IMG/VR virus record: IMGVR_UViG_3300022921_001235
Location: 1 to 61,620 of that record
Direction: 5' to 3' (one strand)
DNA from: a virus
Length of the DNA: 61,620 nt
Shown here: piece by piece, positions 30,524-39,462 of the stretch
Numbering within the stretch: the first letter of the stretch is position 1
Layout of the letters: the number at the start of each line of letters is the position of its first letter
Translations under genes and position numbers: made by a program
Notes under the pieces: model-generated
Databases searched by the model: none
Seen by the model: only the letters and a program-made list of their open reading frames with translations
Told to the model about the DNA's origin: nothing

Positions 30524-30814
30524 CTAAGCTACTGCTAATCCTGTTGTTGCTTGTACATACTGACTGGCCATATCTTTTTCTGTCTTGTGTACAAATACTA
30601 TTGCACTTTTATTTAGTTTAATGGTGCTGGCAGGATCTACTGTAAACACCCAAGGACCTAGTCCAATGCCTTGCTGAGTTGCTTGTAGTGCCAACGGCTT
30701 GGTTATTTTAATATGGTTACCATCTTCTTCTACAAATCTACCTACAATCTCTTCGCCTGCTGTAGTTCTAATAGTTACTGTATCTGTTGCTTTATATGGT
30801 GCTTCGATAATCAT
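30524..30814 (-). CDS. Hypothetical beta-barrel protein (Sm-like pattern)
   Basis: 96 residues. TVTIRTTAGEEIVGRFVEEDGNHIKITKPLAL resembles the Sm1 pattern (strand, G, strand, N), and a second part IKLNKSAIVFVHKTEKDM could be the Sm2 strand. Such small Sm-like proteins are common in T4-like marine phages. Not enough to call it Hfq. Lies between PAAR and glutaredoxin genes, overlapping the latter by 4 bases. Confidence 0.6.
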   Translation of the reverse strand: MIIEAPYKATDTVTIRTTAGEEIVGRFVEEDGNHIKITKPLALQATQQGIGLGPWVFTVDPASTIKLNKSAIVFVHKTEKDMASQYVQATTGLAVA

Positions 30815-31062
30815 AATGTGTGTCCTGTTCCGTTATAACCTGTTTCTTCTAAATACTGTGGAAACTTATCCCAACCGCCAATGATCTTGCCGCCTACTTT
30901 GATTTGCGGAAAGGTGCGGGCGCCAGGAAACATTTCCAGCACTTCTTCACGTGTAAAATCTACACCGAGTTGATAGTATTTAAAGTTGTATTGTCGTTGT
31001 TCGCACAATGCCTTTGCCTTATCGCAAAACGGGCATTGTGCTTTACCGTAAATCTCAATCAT
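30811..31062 (-). CDS. grx: Glutaredoxin
   Basis: 83 residues, normal glutaredoxin size. CPFC active site (10-13), cis-Pro segment ARTFPQIKVGGKIIGGWD (48-65). It passes electrons from glutathione to ribonucleotide reductase. Overlaps nrdB by 4 bases, which fits that job. Confidence 0.93.
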   Translation of the reverse strand: MIEIYGKAQCPFCDKAKALCEQRQYNFKYYQLGVDFTREEVLEMFPGARTFPQIKVGGKIIGGWDKFPQYLEETGYNGTGHTL

Positions 31063-32186
31063 AAACTAAATCCTTTGAAGGTATCTGTGCTTACATCTTG
31101 TTTTGTGCCACCTGATACATAACTTGTAATCTCTGTTTCTTGTGGAGCCACTTGCACATCAGCACCCGATATCCATTTCTGTGTCCATGGTAGAGGATTG
31201 CTTTTTACACTGTATGGTGACTTTAGATTAACATTGGTCATTCTGCGTGTGCAAATCCATTCAATGTAATCACTCAGTAGTGCTGTGTTAAGTCCAATCA
31301 TTGATCCGTCTTTGAACAAATACTCTGCCCAGGCTTTTTCTTGATCAACTGCATCAACAAACATATCAATACATTCTTGTTCTGTTTCTTTTGCAATCTG
31401 TTCAAACACAGGATCATCTGTTTTAAGAATCTTCAACAACATTTGTGTACTTGCTAGGTGCAAGTTCTCGTCACGTGCAATCAACTTAATGATCTTGGCA
31501 TTGCCTTCCATTTGTTTCATTTCAGCAAACGCCCAACTACATGCAAAACTCACATAGAAACGAACACCTTCGAGAATGTTAACACTCATTAGTGTAAGCC
31601 ATAGTAGTTTCTTTAGTTCATAAAGATCAACGTTAATAGTCTTACCGTTAACTTTATGCTTGCCTTCGCCTAACAAGTTGTACCAACTGCTCATCTCAAT
31701 CAAGTCGTCGTAATACTTTGAAATATCTCCAGCACAATCTACAATCTCATCAATGTCCATCATCTCGTCAAAGATTTTACTTGGGTTGCTGTATACGTTG
31801 CGAATAATATGTGTGTAGCTACGTGAGTGAATAGTCTCTGAGAATGTCCATGTTTGGATCCAGTTTTCAATCTCTGGCAAACTTACAATAGGAGCAAATG
31901 CTTCTACTGGAGCACGACCTTGTACACTGTCTAGTAGGATCTGACGCTTGAGGTTACTAGTAAAGATATGACGTTCGTGATCACTGAGCGCTTTAAAGTC
32001 TTTAGCATCTTGATAGATATCAACTTCTTCAGGACGCCAAAAGAATCCAAGCTGTTTATCAGTTAGACTGTCAAAACTTTTATACTTCAGCGTATCATAA
32101 CGCTGAATAGTTGGACCACCTGTTGGATCTAAAAATGCAGTGACCTTAGTGTGGTCTGCTTTGTTTGCTGTATTAAAAACGCTCAT
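31059..32186 (-). CDS. nrdB: Ribonucleotide reductase class I small subunit
   Basis: 375 residues. DHERHIFTSNLKRQILLDSVQGR with iron ligand Asp86, SETIHSRSYTHI with Glu117, His120 and radical Tyr124, and SFACSWAFAEMKQMEGNAKIIKLIARDENLHL with the second ligand set. Very close to E. coli NrdB. It makes the diferric-tyrosyl radical for dNTP synthesis. Operon order is nrdB, glutaredoxin, Sm-like, PAAR, behind promoter 32218-32246. Confidence 0.96.
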   Translation of the reverse strand: MSVFNTANKADHTKVTAFLDPTGGPTIQRYDTLKYKSFDSLTDKQLGFFWRPEEVDIYQDAKDFKALSDHERHIFTSNLKRQILLDSVQGRAPVEAFAPIVSLPEIENWIQTWTFSETIHSRSYTHIIRNVYSNPSKIFDEMMDIDEIVDCAGDISKYYDDLIEMSSWYNLLGEGKHKVNGKTINVDLYELKKLLWLTLMSVNILEGVRFYVSFACSWAFAEMKQMEGNAKIIKLIARDENLHLASTQMLLKILKTDDPVFEQIAKETEQECIDMFVDAVDQEKAWAEYLFKDGSMIGLNTALLSDYIEWICTRRMTNVNLKSPYSVKSNPLPWTQKWISGADVQVAPQETEITSYVSGGTKQDVSTDTFKGFSL

Positions 32187-32217
32187 GTGTGTGTTCCTTA
32201 ATGGTTGTTTCTCTGTG

Positions 32218-32246
32218 TTTGTAGCATACTATTACAAGCATGTCAA
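32218..32246 (-). promoter_or_regulatory. Sigma70-like promoter of nrdB
   Basis: TTGACA (32241-32246), 17-base spacer, TACAAA (32218-32223). Confidence 0.6.
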
Positions 32247-32249
32247 GTT

Positions 32250-34559
32250 TTATATTGTGCAACTTTCGCAATCATCTTCGTCGATTGTTGCTTGCTCTAG
32301 TTCTGGCAAAGCCTGGGCGCCCATTAGTTTGGTAATATCAAGTTCTCCTTGGCCGTCATTGGTATTAAAATAATACAACTGTTTGCCACCATACTTGTAG
32401 AACATCAACATGTGTTGTAGCATTGTACTCATTGGAATCTTTTCGTCATCAAAGAAGATTGGATTGTAACTTGTGTTAATACTAATGCCTTGATCAATAT
32501 ACTTCTGTAGTACAGCCATGATCTTTAAGTAACCTTCTGGCGACTGTTGATCCCATAACAAGTCGTACTTGTTTTTCAAACGCTTATACTCAGGTACAAC
32601 TTGTTTTAGAACACCGTGCTTTGATTGCTTAACACTAATCAAACTGCGCGGCGGTTCAATACCGTTTGTAGCATTGGCAATCTGCGCACTTGTTTCACTT
32701 GGCATAAGTGCCATCAATGTGCTGTTACGAATGCCTGTGTCTTTTAACTGTGCTCTAAGTGTATCCCAATCCATACGCTCAACATGTGGAATCAATTCGT
32801 CTAAGTCTTTTTTGTATGTTTGGTTAGGTGTAATACCGTGTCCATACTTTGTTTCCATGTTACCACTTGGTGCACCTAGCTCTGTTGCAAGATCTGCACT
32901 TGCTTTGATTAAGTAGTAACTCCATGCTTCTGCCCATTCGTCTACAAGTGCAAGTCCATCTGCATCGATGTTTTGATATGTTAAGTCGTGCTTGGCCAAC
33001 CAGTATGCAAAGTTAATAATGCCAACACCTAAAGGACGGCGTTTCTCTGTAGATAGCTGTGCTGCTAGGATAGGATAGTTCTGATAGCTTAGTAGTGCAT
33101 CTAGTCCACGTACTGCTAAACGACACACACGCTCAAAGTCTGCTGGAGTTTTGATATTGCCCCAGTTGATTGCGCTGAGTGTGCATAGACTAATCTCGCC
33201 TTCGGGGTCATTTAGATCCTTTAGTGGTTTTGTTGGTAAGTCAATCTCTGCGCACAAGTTTGATTGTCTAATGGGTGCAAGCTCTGGAAGGAAGCTGCCG
33301 TGATCGTTTGCATTGTCTACGTTCTGCAAATAGATACGACCAGTGTTCTTGCGCTCTTCCATGAACGCACTAAACAAGTCACTAGCTTTAACTGTTTTCT
33401 TGCGTAGTCTTGTGTTACGTTCTGCTGTTTCATACAGTTCGCGGAACTTGTCTTGGTCTGCAAAGAACGCTTCGTACAGCCCTGGCACATCTGCAGGCGA
33501 GAAAAGAGTTATATCGCCGCCTGTGATAAGTCTTTCATACATTAACTTATTAAACTGCACACCGTAGTCCATGTGGCGCACACGGTTCTCTTCTGTGCCT
33601 TTGTTATTCTTTAACACCAACATGTCTTCTACTTCATAATGCCATACTGGATAGTAGATAGTTGCTGCTCCGCCACGTACACCGCCTTGGCTACATGACT
33701 TTACTGCTGATTGAAAATGCTTATAGAAAGGAATGATTCCTGTGTGATACGCATCGCCTTTACGTATAGGTGATCCAATAGCACGAATGCTGCCTCCACC
33801 AATACCAATACCTGCTTTTTGACTTACATACTTGACCACACTAGCGGCAGTAGCATTAATACTATCCAAACTGTCGTCAGTTTCAATAAGAACGCAACTA
33901 CTGAATTGGCGTTGTGGAGTTCGTACCCCAGCCATAACAGGAGTAGGCAAACTAATATCGTGTAAGCTAATGGCATCGTAATATTCCTTTACCCATTGTA
34001 ATCTTGTAGCTTCGGGATAATCTTGAAACAAACTTGCTGCAATAAGAATGTAGCACATCTGCGGCGTTTCAAATATTTCACCACTTACTCTATTTTGTAC
34101 TAGATATTTACCACGTAGTTGTTCCATAGCAACATAGGTTAGATTTTCATCACGCTCATGTTTGATAAACGTGTTAATCTTATTCCATTCTTCTTCACTG
34201 TATTTTGTAACAAGCTCTGGGTCATAAAACCCGTTTTTGGTATTACGATCAACTAACTCTTTAACATGACATGGCTCAAATCCATTATATACTTCTTTGC
34301 GTAATGCATAGTTAACAAGTCTGCCACCAACATACTGATAGTTAGGAGTTTCTTCACTGATAAGATCTGCTGCTGCCTTGATAAGTGTTTCTTGGATTTC
34401 TTTACTGGTTATACCATTATAAAACTGAATCTGACTCTTAAGTTCTACTTCGCTTGGACTGACTCCTGTAATATTTTCACATGCATAAAACACAACCTTG
34501 TGTAGCTTTTCAATATCGAGAGTCTCTTTGCGCCCGTCACGTTTAGTAACTTGAATCAT
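32250..34559 (-). CDS. nrdA: Ribonucleotide reductase class I large subunit
   Basis: 769 residues (E. coli 761). N-terminal ATP-cone (MIQVTKRDGRKETLDIEKLHKVV), active-site blocks SSCVLIETDDSLDSI, SNLCAEIDLPT (Cys of the radical site) and MALMPSETSAQIANATNG. The C-terminus ends DDCESCTI, where a CxxC replaces the CxxxxC swinging pair of E. coli. The intact ATP-cone suggests allosteric control is kept. Two promoters seem to feed it (34587-34593 and 34667-34695). Confidence 0.96.
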   Translation of the reverse strand: MIQVTKRDGRKETLDIEKLHKVVFYACENITGVSPSEVELKSQIQFYNGITSKEIQETLIKAAADLISEETPNYQYVGGRLVNYALRKEVYNGFEPCHVKELVDRNTKNGFYDPELVTKYSEEEWNKINTFIKHERDENLTYVAMEQLRGKYLVQNRVSGEIFETPQMCYILIAASLFQDYPEATRLQWVKEYYDAISLHDISLPTPVMAGVRTPQRQFSSCVLIETDDSLDSINATAASVVKYVSQKAGIGIGGGSIRAIGSPIRKGDAYHTGIIPFYKHFQSAVKSCSQGGVRGGAATIYYPVWHYEVEDMLVLKNNKGTEENRVRHMDYGVQFNKLMYERLITGGDITLFSPADVPGLYEAFFADQDKFRELYETAERNTRLRKKTVKASDLFSAFMEERKNTGRIYLQNVDNANDHGSFLPELAPIRQSNLCAEIDLPTKPLKDLNDPEGEISLCTLSAINWGNIKTPADFERVCRLAVRGLDALLSYQNYPILAAQLSTEKRRPLGVGIINFAYWLAKHDLTYQNIDADGLALVDEWAEAWSYYLIKASADLATELGAPSGNMETKYGHGITPNQTYKKDLDELIPHVERMDWDTLRAQLKDTGIRNSTLMALMPSETSAQIANATNGIEPPRSLISVKQSKHGVLKQVVPEYKRLKNKYDLLWDQQSPEGYLKIMAVLQKYIDQGISINTSYNPIFFDDEKIPMSTMLQHMLMFYKYGGKQLYYFNTNDGQGELDITKLMGAQALPELEQATIDEDDCESCTI

Positions 34560-34586
34560 TATCTTTTTCCTTTTTGTCTATTTGGT

Positions 34587-34593
34587 ATTTAGT
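34587..34593 (-). promoter_or_regulatory. T4-type late promoter core (CTAAATA) before nrdA
   Basis: CTAAATA 28 bases before the nrdA start, overlapping the stop of the 142-aa gene. Confidence 0.4.
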
Positions 34594-35017
34594 AATACGA
34601 TGGTAGTGTGGCGTGCTGCATTTGACATTTTAATGTTGGCAAATCCATTGCGGCAATACTCTTATTATAATAATACCCTATTGTTAGGTTGTCAACGAAA
34701 AGAAGGTATCTTAACACACTTTCTTTTTCGTCTAGTGTAATATGTATCTCAAAACAACTGTTAGAAAAACGATCAGTTAACTGTAAAGTGTAGTATATTG
34801 CTAATATTTTTGTAAAATCGCAATAACGATTTTCTTCAATCATTTCCCAAGGAGTGGGCCAAGTTTCTTTGTTATACGGATCTGAGGCGATGCTACTCAA
34901 CGGTGCATTGTTCCAAAACTCAATCGTATCTTCAAATGGAGAATTACTTTCTTCCAGAGTTAAACGAAAGTCTCGCCACATCTTTAAACGGTCTACATAA
35001 GTTTTATCAAACATCAA
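34589..35017 (-). CDS. Hypothetical protein, 142 aa
   Basis: Trp/Tyr/Glu-rich (DRLKMWRDFRLTLEESNSPFEDTIEFWNNAPLSSIASDPYNKETWPTPWEMIEENRYCDF). The look is that of a conserved T4-like cyanophage/pelagiphage protein of unknown role. It overlaps the tail-spike gene by 4 bases. An internal promoter for nrdA lies at 34667-34695. Confidence 0.6.
   Translation of the reverse strand: MMFDKTYVDRLKMWRDFRLTLEESNSPFEDTIEFWNNAPLSSIASDPYNKETWPTPWEMIEENRYCDFTKILAIYYTLQLTDRFSNSCFEIHITLDEKESVLRYLLFVDNLTIGYYYNKSIAAMDLPTLKCQMQHATLPSYY
34667..34695 (-). promoter_or_regulatory. Sigma70-like promoter inside a gene, for nrdA
   Basis: TTGACA (34690-34695), 17-base spacer, TATTAT (34667-34672), about 110 bases before the nrdA start. 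Confidence 0.5.
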
Positions 35018-36717
35018 TTTATATATTTGATTGTGAACTCTAGTTCGTCTGTTTCTGGACTTAGGTTATCCAACATTTCGTTTACAACATCTAAGTGTAT
35101 TTCTGTTGCGCCATTTTGAAATGCATTACCTTTTACACTAAAGACTAACTTTCCTACTTTACTTGGATTACCAGTAAAAATATGATCATCTGTTATTGAA
35201 ATCTCTGCGTTATCTCTGTTGTAGATTACGGTTATTGTTCCATTTTGCATTATTGGGCCGACGTTATCTTCAGCACGATATGTGTATTCTAATGCAATAA
35301 CACCTCTTTGTTGATCAGATGGTAGTCTAATCAAAGTCTCAGCTATTAGTTTTACACCAATACTAGTTCTTACTGGTTGTGATATTTCAACACGTTTTGA
35401 GCCATGTATTTCTGGAAAATAATCTTGACTAAAATAAAGCGGATCAACTGTTAGTTCGGCAGTACGTTGAAAGTAATCGTTTATACTTTTATTATTATCC
35501 ATATCAATGTGGCCCGCATCGCCTATGCCGGTTGAAGTTGCAGTACGATAAAACTCAATCACTGGTTCTACAACTACACTACTGCCGCCATCACGTCCTA
35601 CATTTAGATATGTATTATTTTGACTAATGTTAAAGTTACCTGTGCGTACATACAAACCTTGCTTGTCAACAAGATCAAAAACATAATCTTGGATAACAGT
35701 GTATTGACTACCTAAAGTTTTGCCAACTGGAGGTATTGAAGTAGGATCTGCTCCTAATACAAATCCTAGTCCACAAGTATTAATATTTCCTGTTTTAAAC
35801 TTGTTGTTGTTGATATCATATTCACTGTATACTGCGCAGGCAAACCCACTAATAAATATATTTTCAAATATATTATAATCCGAAGTTGCTGTTGCTACAC
35901 TACCATTAGAAACTACAACTCCAACTAGGTTTGATGTAGGTATACCTTCGCTGGTTATGCCATCGCCTGTGGTCCAACCTGCTGAAAGTTTAATGTCTGA
36001 GAACTTACTGTTTTGACAGTTTTCAAGATACAATGCACCGCCATTACTGTTGTGGAATATTGTCATGCCTTTTATGTTTACAAAACGAGCCATGTTGTCT
36101 GATGTTGTTGTACTTGCATCAGCATAGGTACCAGGAATACTTGTTTCGTTTACTGTACGGAAAATGTTTTCGGGTGGGTTTGCACCAGAACTATTGAAAA
36201 ATGTTTTGTCGATGCCGTCGCCTACAATGTTTGCGTAAGGTGGTATTTTCAACCCTGGCGAACTGATGAGATATTCGCCTGCTGGAATATAAAGTGTTAC
36301 ACGACTCCTGTACAAGCCCTTAGTTGCACTGTTGATAAACAACTGGTCAATAGCACGTTGTAGTTTTTCTGTTTGGTCTGTTCCATCGCCCATTGCTCCA
36401 AAGTCTCTAACACTTACACGGTCATCTAACTTTGCTTGTAGAGTACGTTCTACTGGAGATGCTAACGCAACACCTGTTTGTATTTCGTCTCTTTTGTATG
36501 CATATTGGCCTGCTAGACTCAATAGGTTATCAGCTTCTGTTAGTAGTTTAGTGTTACCAACTGCTGGTGCGCCTTCACTTACTGCGCCATTACCAATGTA
36601 AACTTCTTGTGTATCAATTGCCCAACCTATTTCGCCGGAAGCAAGTTGTGGTATTCCACTCCCTTGATTCTTTCTACCTCGGCGGTGTTGGATTCTTGAA
36701 ATCTGTACAATAGCCAT
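35014..36717 (-). CDS. Tail spike/fibre with pectate-lyase-like beta-helix
   Basis: 567 residues. N-terminal attachment part (MAIVQISRIQHRRGRKNQGSGIPQLASGEIGWAIDTQEVYIGNG, about 1-44) shared by many marine T4-like virion proteins. Then VSVRDFGAMGDGTDQTEKLQRAIDQ (about 96-120), the entry to a Pectate_lyase_3 right-handed helix (about 96-420), and a beta-rich end. Tail spikes of this kind bind or cut surface polysaccharide. No clear catalytic pair can be assigned. Behind a late promoter core (36745-36752). Confidence 0.8.
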   Translation of the reverse strand: MAIVQISRIQHRRGRKNQGSGIPQLASGEIGWAIDTQEVYIGNGAVSEGAPAVGNTKLLTEADNLLSLAGQYAYKRDEIQTGVALASPVERTLQAKLDDRVSVRDFGAMGDGTDQTEKLQRAIDQLFINSATKGLYRSRVTLYIPAGEYLISSPGLKIPPYANIVGDGIDKTFFNSSGANPPENIFRTVNETSIPGTYADASTTTSDNMARFVNIKGMTIFHNSNGGALYLENCQNSKFSDIKLSAGWTTGDGITSEGIPTSNLVGVVVSNGSVATATSDYNIFENIFISGFACAVYSEYDINNNKFKTGNINTCGLGFVLGADPTSIPPVGKTLGSQYTVIQDYVFDLVDKQGLYVRTGNFNISQNNTYLNVGRDGGSSVVVEPVIEFYRTATSTGIGDAGHIDMDNNKSINDYFQRTAELTVDPLYFSQDYFPEIHGSKRVEISQPVRTSIGVKLIAETLIRLPSDQQRGVIALEYTYRAEDNVGPIMQNGTITVIYNRDNAEISITDDHIFTGNPSKVGKLVFSVKGNAFQNGATEIHLDVVNEMLDNLSPETDELEFTIKYIN

Positions 36718-36744
36718 GCTATACTCCTAATGCGTTATTAGTAG

Positions 36745-36752
36745 TATTTAGC
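36745..36752 (-). promoter_or_regulatory. T4-type late promoter core (GCTAAATA)
   Basis: GCTAAATA 28 bases before the tail-spike start, at the 3' end of the exonuclease gene. Confidence 0.5.
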
Positions 36753-37431
36753 CATTCTTTTCGTAATACTGGCGACACCTGTTCCACCATTCTTGTTCCC
36801 ACTCTGCAAACTCATCTGGCCATAAATCAAACTGTTGATACTCTAAGCCTCGACTGCACATAAAGATGTGTCCTTCACGTATGTCAGTGCCGTGTACTTC
36901 GTTGTGTCCTAGTGCATATGCTGTAAGTTGTAGATAGTAGTCTTCTACCCATTCAGGCTTCTTAGGCTTGTTGGTTTGTTTAAAATCCATGATACAAGGA
37001 TTGCCTTTGTATTGTCCAACTAGGTCAGTAGTACCAGCATAGATACCTGGAACATAAAGCGGAACTTCACTACCCCAAATTTCGTCTACATGTACCATTG
37101 CTTCGTCACGTACAACGCAAGCCATTTTGTATGCTTGTTGTGCGTATGGATTGCTACCTGCTGACTCTGTCCACACACCATTGTCTACATAGTCTTCTAA
37201 GTATTTGTGCATACGAGTGCCTACACCTGCTGCTTCAGTTACAATCTCTTGTGCTTTAGCATGTCCTACACGCCTGCGCCATTCATGCAAGTGAGTCATG
37301 TCTTTTGTACCGCTGAGGATTGTTGTCACACTTGCTACAGGATTACCACCTGGTGCCTCATAGCGGCGCTTGCCGTTTACTTCTACCCGTTTGAGTTTTT
37401 CGTAAACATACTTAGGTTTTATTAATGTCAT
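36748..37431 (-). CDS. RecB/Cas4-like PD-(D/E)XK exonuclease
   Basis: 227 residues. GTRMHKYLE (71-79, His75), Glu122, GTTDLVGQYKGNPCIMDFKQTNK with Asp136, Asp149 and Lys151: the H...E...GxxD...DxK order of RecB-type nucleases. No Cys cluster, so not a Cas4 iron-sulfur enzyme. Likely a phage recombination or DNA-end processing exonuclease. Own early promoter (37437-37465), unlike the structural genes around it. Confidence 0.82.
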   Translation of the reverse strand: MTLIKPKYVYEKLKRVEVNGKRRYEAPGGNPVASVTTILSGTKDMTHLHEWRRRVGHAKAQEIVTEAAGVGTRMHKYLEDYVDNGVWTESAGSNPYAQQAYKMACVVRDEAMVHVDEIWGSEVPLYVPGIYAGTTDLVGQYKGNPCIMDFKQTNKPKKPEWVEDYYLQLTAYALGHNEVHGTDIREGHIFMCSRGLEYQQFDLWPDEFAEWEQEWWNRCRQYYEKNG

Positions 37432-37436
37432 ACTTT

Positions 37437-37465
37437 ATATTATAATAGGATCAGGCATTTGTCAA
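37437..37465 (-). promoter_or_regulatory. Sigma70-like promoter of the exonuclease
   Basis: TTGACA (37460-37465), 17-base spacer, TAATAT (37437-37442), only a few bases before the ATG. Confidence 0.6.
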
Positions 37466-37467
37466 CC

Positions 37468-37791
37468 TTATAATGCATTACCTACATTGGTTGCACGTTT
37501 TGCCATTTGACTAACTTCTTTACCACCTGCACCAGCTTGTGGTAATATATCTGCAGATCCCTGTGCAAATATTATTTCATCTTTGTTAAAGTTTTTAATC
37601 AACTTTTTGATGCGAGGATCATTATGCTGCATTGCAAATGTTTCGTAGCTAAAAGCTTCGAGACCCATACCTGCAAGTTTTTTATTAAGATCATCCATCT
37701 TAATAGAAGCAACTCCATTAGCTTGAAGTTGCTTTAATACCATGTACAGTTTTGGGCTAATGCCTTCGTTAATGATGTCTGATATTTTCAT
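37468..37791 (-). CDS. Hypothetical virion-type protein, 107 aa
   Basis: MKISDIINEGISPKLYMVLKQLQANGVASIKMDDLNKKLAGMG; helical, winged-helix-like. Small proteins beginning MKI(S/N)(D/E)ΦI are common beside virion genes of this phage group (the 69-aa gene at 38934 begins alike). It follows the 235-aa gene by a 1-base overlap. Confidence 0.55.
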   Translation of the reverse strand: MKISDIINEGISPKLYMVLKQLQANGVASIKMDDLNKKLAGMGLEAFSYETFAMQHNDPRIKKLIKNFNKDEIIFAQGSADILPQAGAGGKEVSQMAKRATNVGNAL

Positions 37792-38498
37792 TATCTAGCC
37801 GGGCGGCCTGCTGGCTCTTCGCCGCCTGCTGCTGGCAATGCTACATCACCTTCGCCTGCTGCTGGCGCTTCCATGTCAACTGTTGGTTCCATTGCTGGTT
37901 CAGCATCCATTGCTGGTTCTTCTGCGCCCATTGCTGATGGTGCTTGTCCTTCACCAGTTAATAGTGCAACACCTTGGCTTAGACTTTCACGAGCCTGTTC
38001 CATTGTTTGGTACAATGCTTCTAGTGCAGGCTTGATGCCTCCAACAAATGCTTGACTTTGATCGACGCCCATTTCGTCTCTGATAGCATCAGCAAGTTCT
38101 AGCATTGATTCAGTTTGCATTTCTGCTGTGTCTTCCATCCAGTTGGTAACACGATCGACCATATCCTTAGCAGCCATAACAATCTCTGCTTGATCTTCAG
38201 CACCTTCGTTAACTTGTGTTTCTTCAAGTGAAGTTTCTTCAATGTCGCCGCGCTCACTAATCTCTGCATTAAGAACATCTAAGAATAGTTTGTTCTTTTG
38301 ATAGTTTTCACTGCTTACAACTGAATTAAAGTTTTCATTCATTTCAATCTGACTAAGCTGTGTGCGTAGTTTGTTTCTTGCGTCTTGTAACTGTGTCAAA
38401 CTGAAGTTTTCTAGTTTGATTTTTTTACCAAAACGCTTGGCTAGGCTTTCATTTAGTGCCTTTGAGGTTACTGGTTTTGCGAATTCACTAATGTTCAT
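37791..38498 (-). CDS. Acidic helical protein with Ala/Glu/Pro-rich tail (virion candidate)
   Basis: 235 residues. Helical first 170 residues, including RFGKKIKLENFSLTQLQDARNKLRTQLSQIEMNENF, then a low-complexity tail (about 185-235) of Ala, Glu, Pro, Met and Gly. Similar proteins occur in T4-like marine phages near head or core genes. A scaffold or internal head role is plausible but unproven. Late promoter core at 38527-38534. Confidence 0.6.
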   Translation of the reverse strand: MNISEFAKPVTSKALNESLAKRFGKKIKLENFSLTQLQDARNKLRTQLSQIEMNENFNSVVSSENYQKNKLFLDVLNAEISERGDIEETSLEETQVNEGAEDQAEIVMAAKDMVDRVTNWMEDTAEMQTESMLELADAIRDEMGVDQSQAFVGGIKPALEALYQTMEQARESLSQGVALLTGEGQAPSAMGAEEPAMDAEPAMEPTVDMEAPAAGEGDVALPAAGGEEPAGRPAR

Positions 38499-38526
38499 TG
38501 TAATCTTTCCTGATTGCTATTACTTT

Positions 38527-38534
38527 TATTTATC
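38527..38534 (-). promoter_or_regulatory. T4-type late promoter core (GATAAATA)
   Basis: GATAAATA 29 bases before the start at 38498. Confidence 0.5.
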
Positions 38535-38536
38535 AT

Positions 38537-38950
38537 CTAATCAAAGATGATAGCTTCTAAAATACGATAAGAATTGTTTCTGCGAGCTTCACTTACTTCT
38601 AATCTTATATGAGCAAGGTCAAATCTAAAGTTATCTGTTGTACTGGCGATTAAATGTTCATAGAATGTGCAATCAGTATCGTGTTTATCATATTCTTTAT
38701 CATGTACTACAGCATTTCTGTAGTCTTGTTTTGCATTATAAAGTTTTGCTATTGCTAATGCGCCAGGCTTTGATAATGCTAAACACACCTGTTTGCTTTG
38801 TTCGCAATCAAATAACAAGTATCCTTTGTTTGCACTATACCTTATAGCAACAATACCTATACGGATACTGTTTCCTCGCTTCATAGGTAAAGGATTCTTT
38901 TTTGTTCCTACATCAATGATGTGGGATAGTTGTTTAGTAAGGTTTTCCAT
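38537..38950 (-). CDS. Hypothetical protein, 137 aa
   Basis: Alpha/beta, basic (IRIGIVAIRYSANKGYLLFDCEQSKQVCLALSKPGALAIAKLYNAKQDYRN). Overlaps the 69-aa gene by 17 bases. A three-strand start with a Cys-rich turn is visible; no family recognised. Confidence 0.55.
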   Translation of the reverse strand: MENLTKQLSHIIDVGTKKNPLPMKRGNSIRIGIVAIRYSANKGYLLFDCEQSKQVCLALSKPGALAIAKLYNAKQDYRNAVVHDKEYDKHDTDCTFYEHLIASTTDNFRFDLAHIRLEVSEARRNNSYRILEAIIFD

Positions 38951-39143
38951 TTTTCACCAAGTACACTTTTCCATCTTCGATTTTTTTAGATATTAAACTC
39001 TTTTTAATAAGGGCTTCAATAACCCTTACTTCTCGTTCTGTAAACTGATTTGGTGTTACCGTGCCTTTGATTTTATCTAACAACTTACCCTCTTCGATAG
39101 TTGTATAGATTTCAAAGCTCGATATTAATTCATTGATTTTCAT
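38934..39143 (-). CDS. Small winged-helix-like protein, 69 aa
   Basis: MKINELISSFEIYTTIEEGKLLDKI ... FTEREVRVIEALIKKSLISKKIEDGKVYLVKNGKPY. The helix, helix, beta-hairpin (KKIEDGKVYLV) order fits a small winged helix. Within the late-type gene run. Confidence 0.55.
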   Translation of the reverse strand: MKINELISSFEIYTTIEEGKLLDKIKGTVTPNQFTEREVRVIEALIKKSLISKKIEDGKVYLVKNGKPY

Positions 39144-39144
39144 G

Positions 39145-39462
39145 CTACTGTGGCATGGTTGGCATCGTTGGTGATGCCGGTTGTTGCTGATTTAACGTGT
39201 TGGCGGTTTGCTGTGACTGCTGCGACTGTTGCTGTTGTTGTTGCTGTGCTGTTTTTGCTTGCTGTTGCTGTTGCATCAACTTTGGCAGGTTGCTGCGCAT
39301 ATCAGCAATCTCTTTATCCAATGCTCGTTTTTGTTCTTCTTTATTTTTAAGTTCGGCTTTTAATGTTTCAACAGGATCAACGCCCATTGCATCACCAACA
39401 ACTGGTTGTTCATTTAGTATATCGATATATGCTCTCATGTCAGGTGTATTAGTGTTGCTCAT
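39145..39462 (-). CDS. Coiled-coil protein with poly-Gln tail, 105 aa
   Basis: Helix with KAELKNKEEQKRALDKEIADMRSNLPKLM (about 35-63), then a Gln-rich run (about 64-92, three uninterrupted stretches of Q), and a Pro/Thr/Met end. Low-complexity tail of this sort is seen in virion-associated proteins. Overlaps the basic 89-aa gene by 4 bases. Confidence 0.55.
   Translation of the reverse strand: MSNTNTPDMRAYIDILNEQPVVGDAMGVDPVETLKAELKNKEEQKRALDKEIADMRSNLPKLMQQQQQAKTAQQQQQQQSQQSQQTANTLNQQQPASPTMPTMPQ

Noticed and set aside
30524-30814. Hfq homologue
   Set aside because: The Sm1-like pattern is weak and the Hfq Sm2 signature (YKHA-type) is absent.
36748-37431. Cas4 nuclease of a CRISPR system
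   Set aside because: RecB-type motifs are present but not the four-Cys iron-sulfur cluster, and no other cas gene or array is seen.
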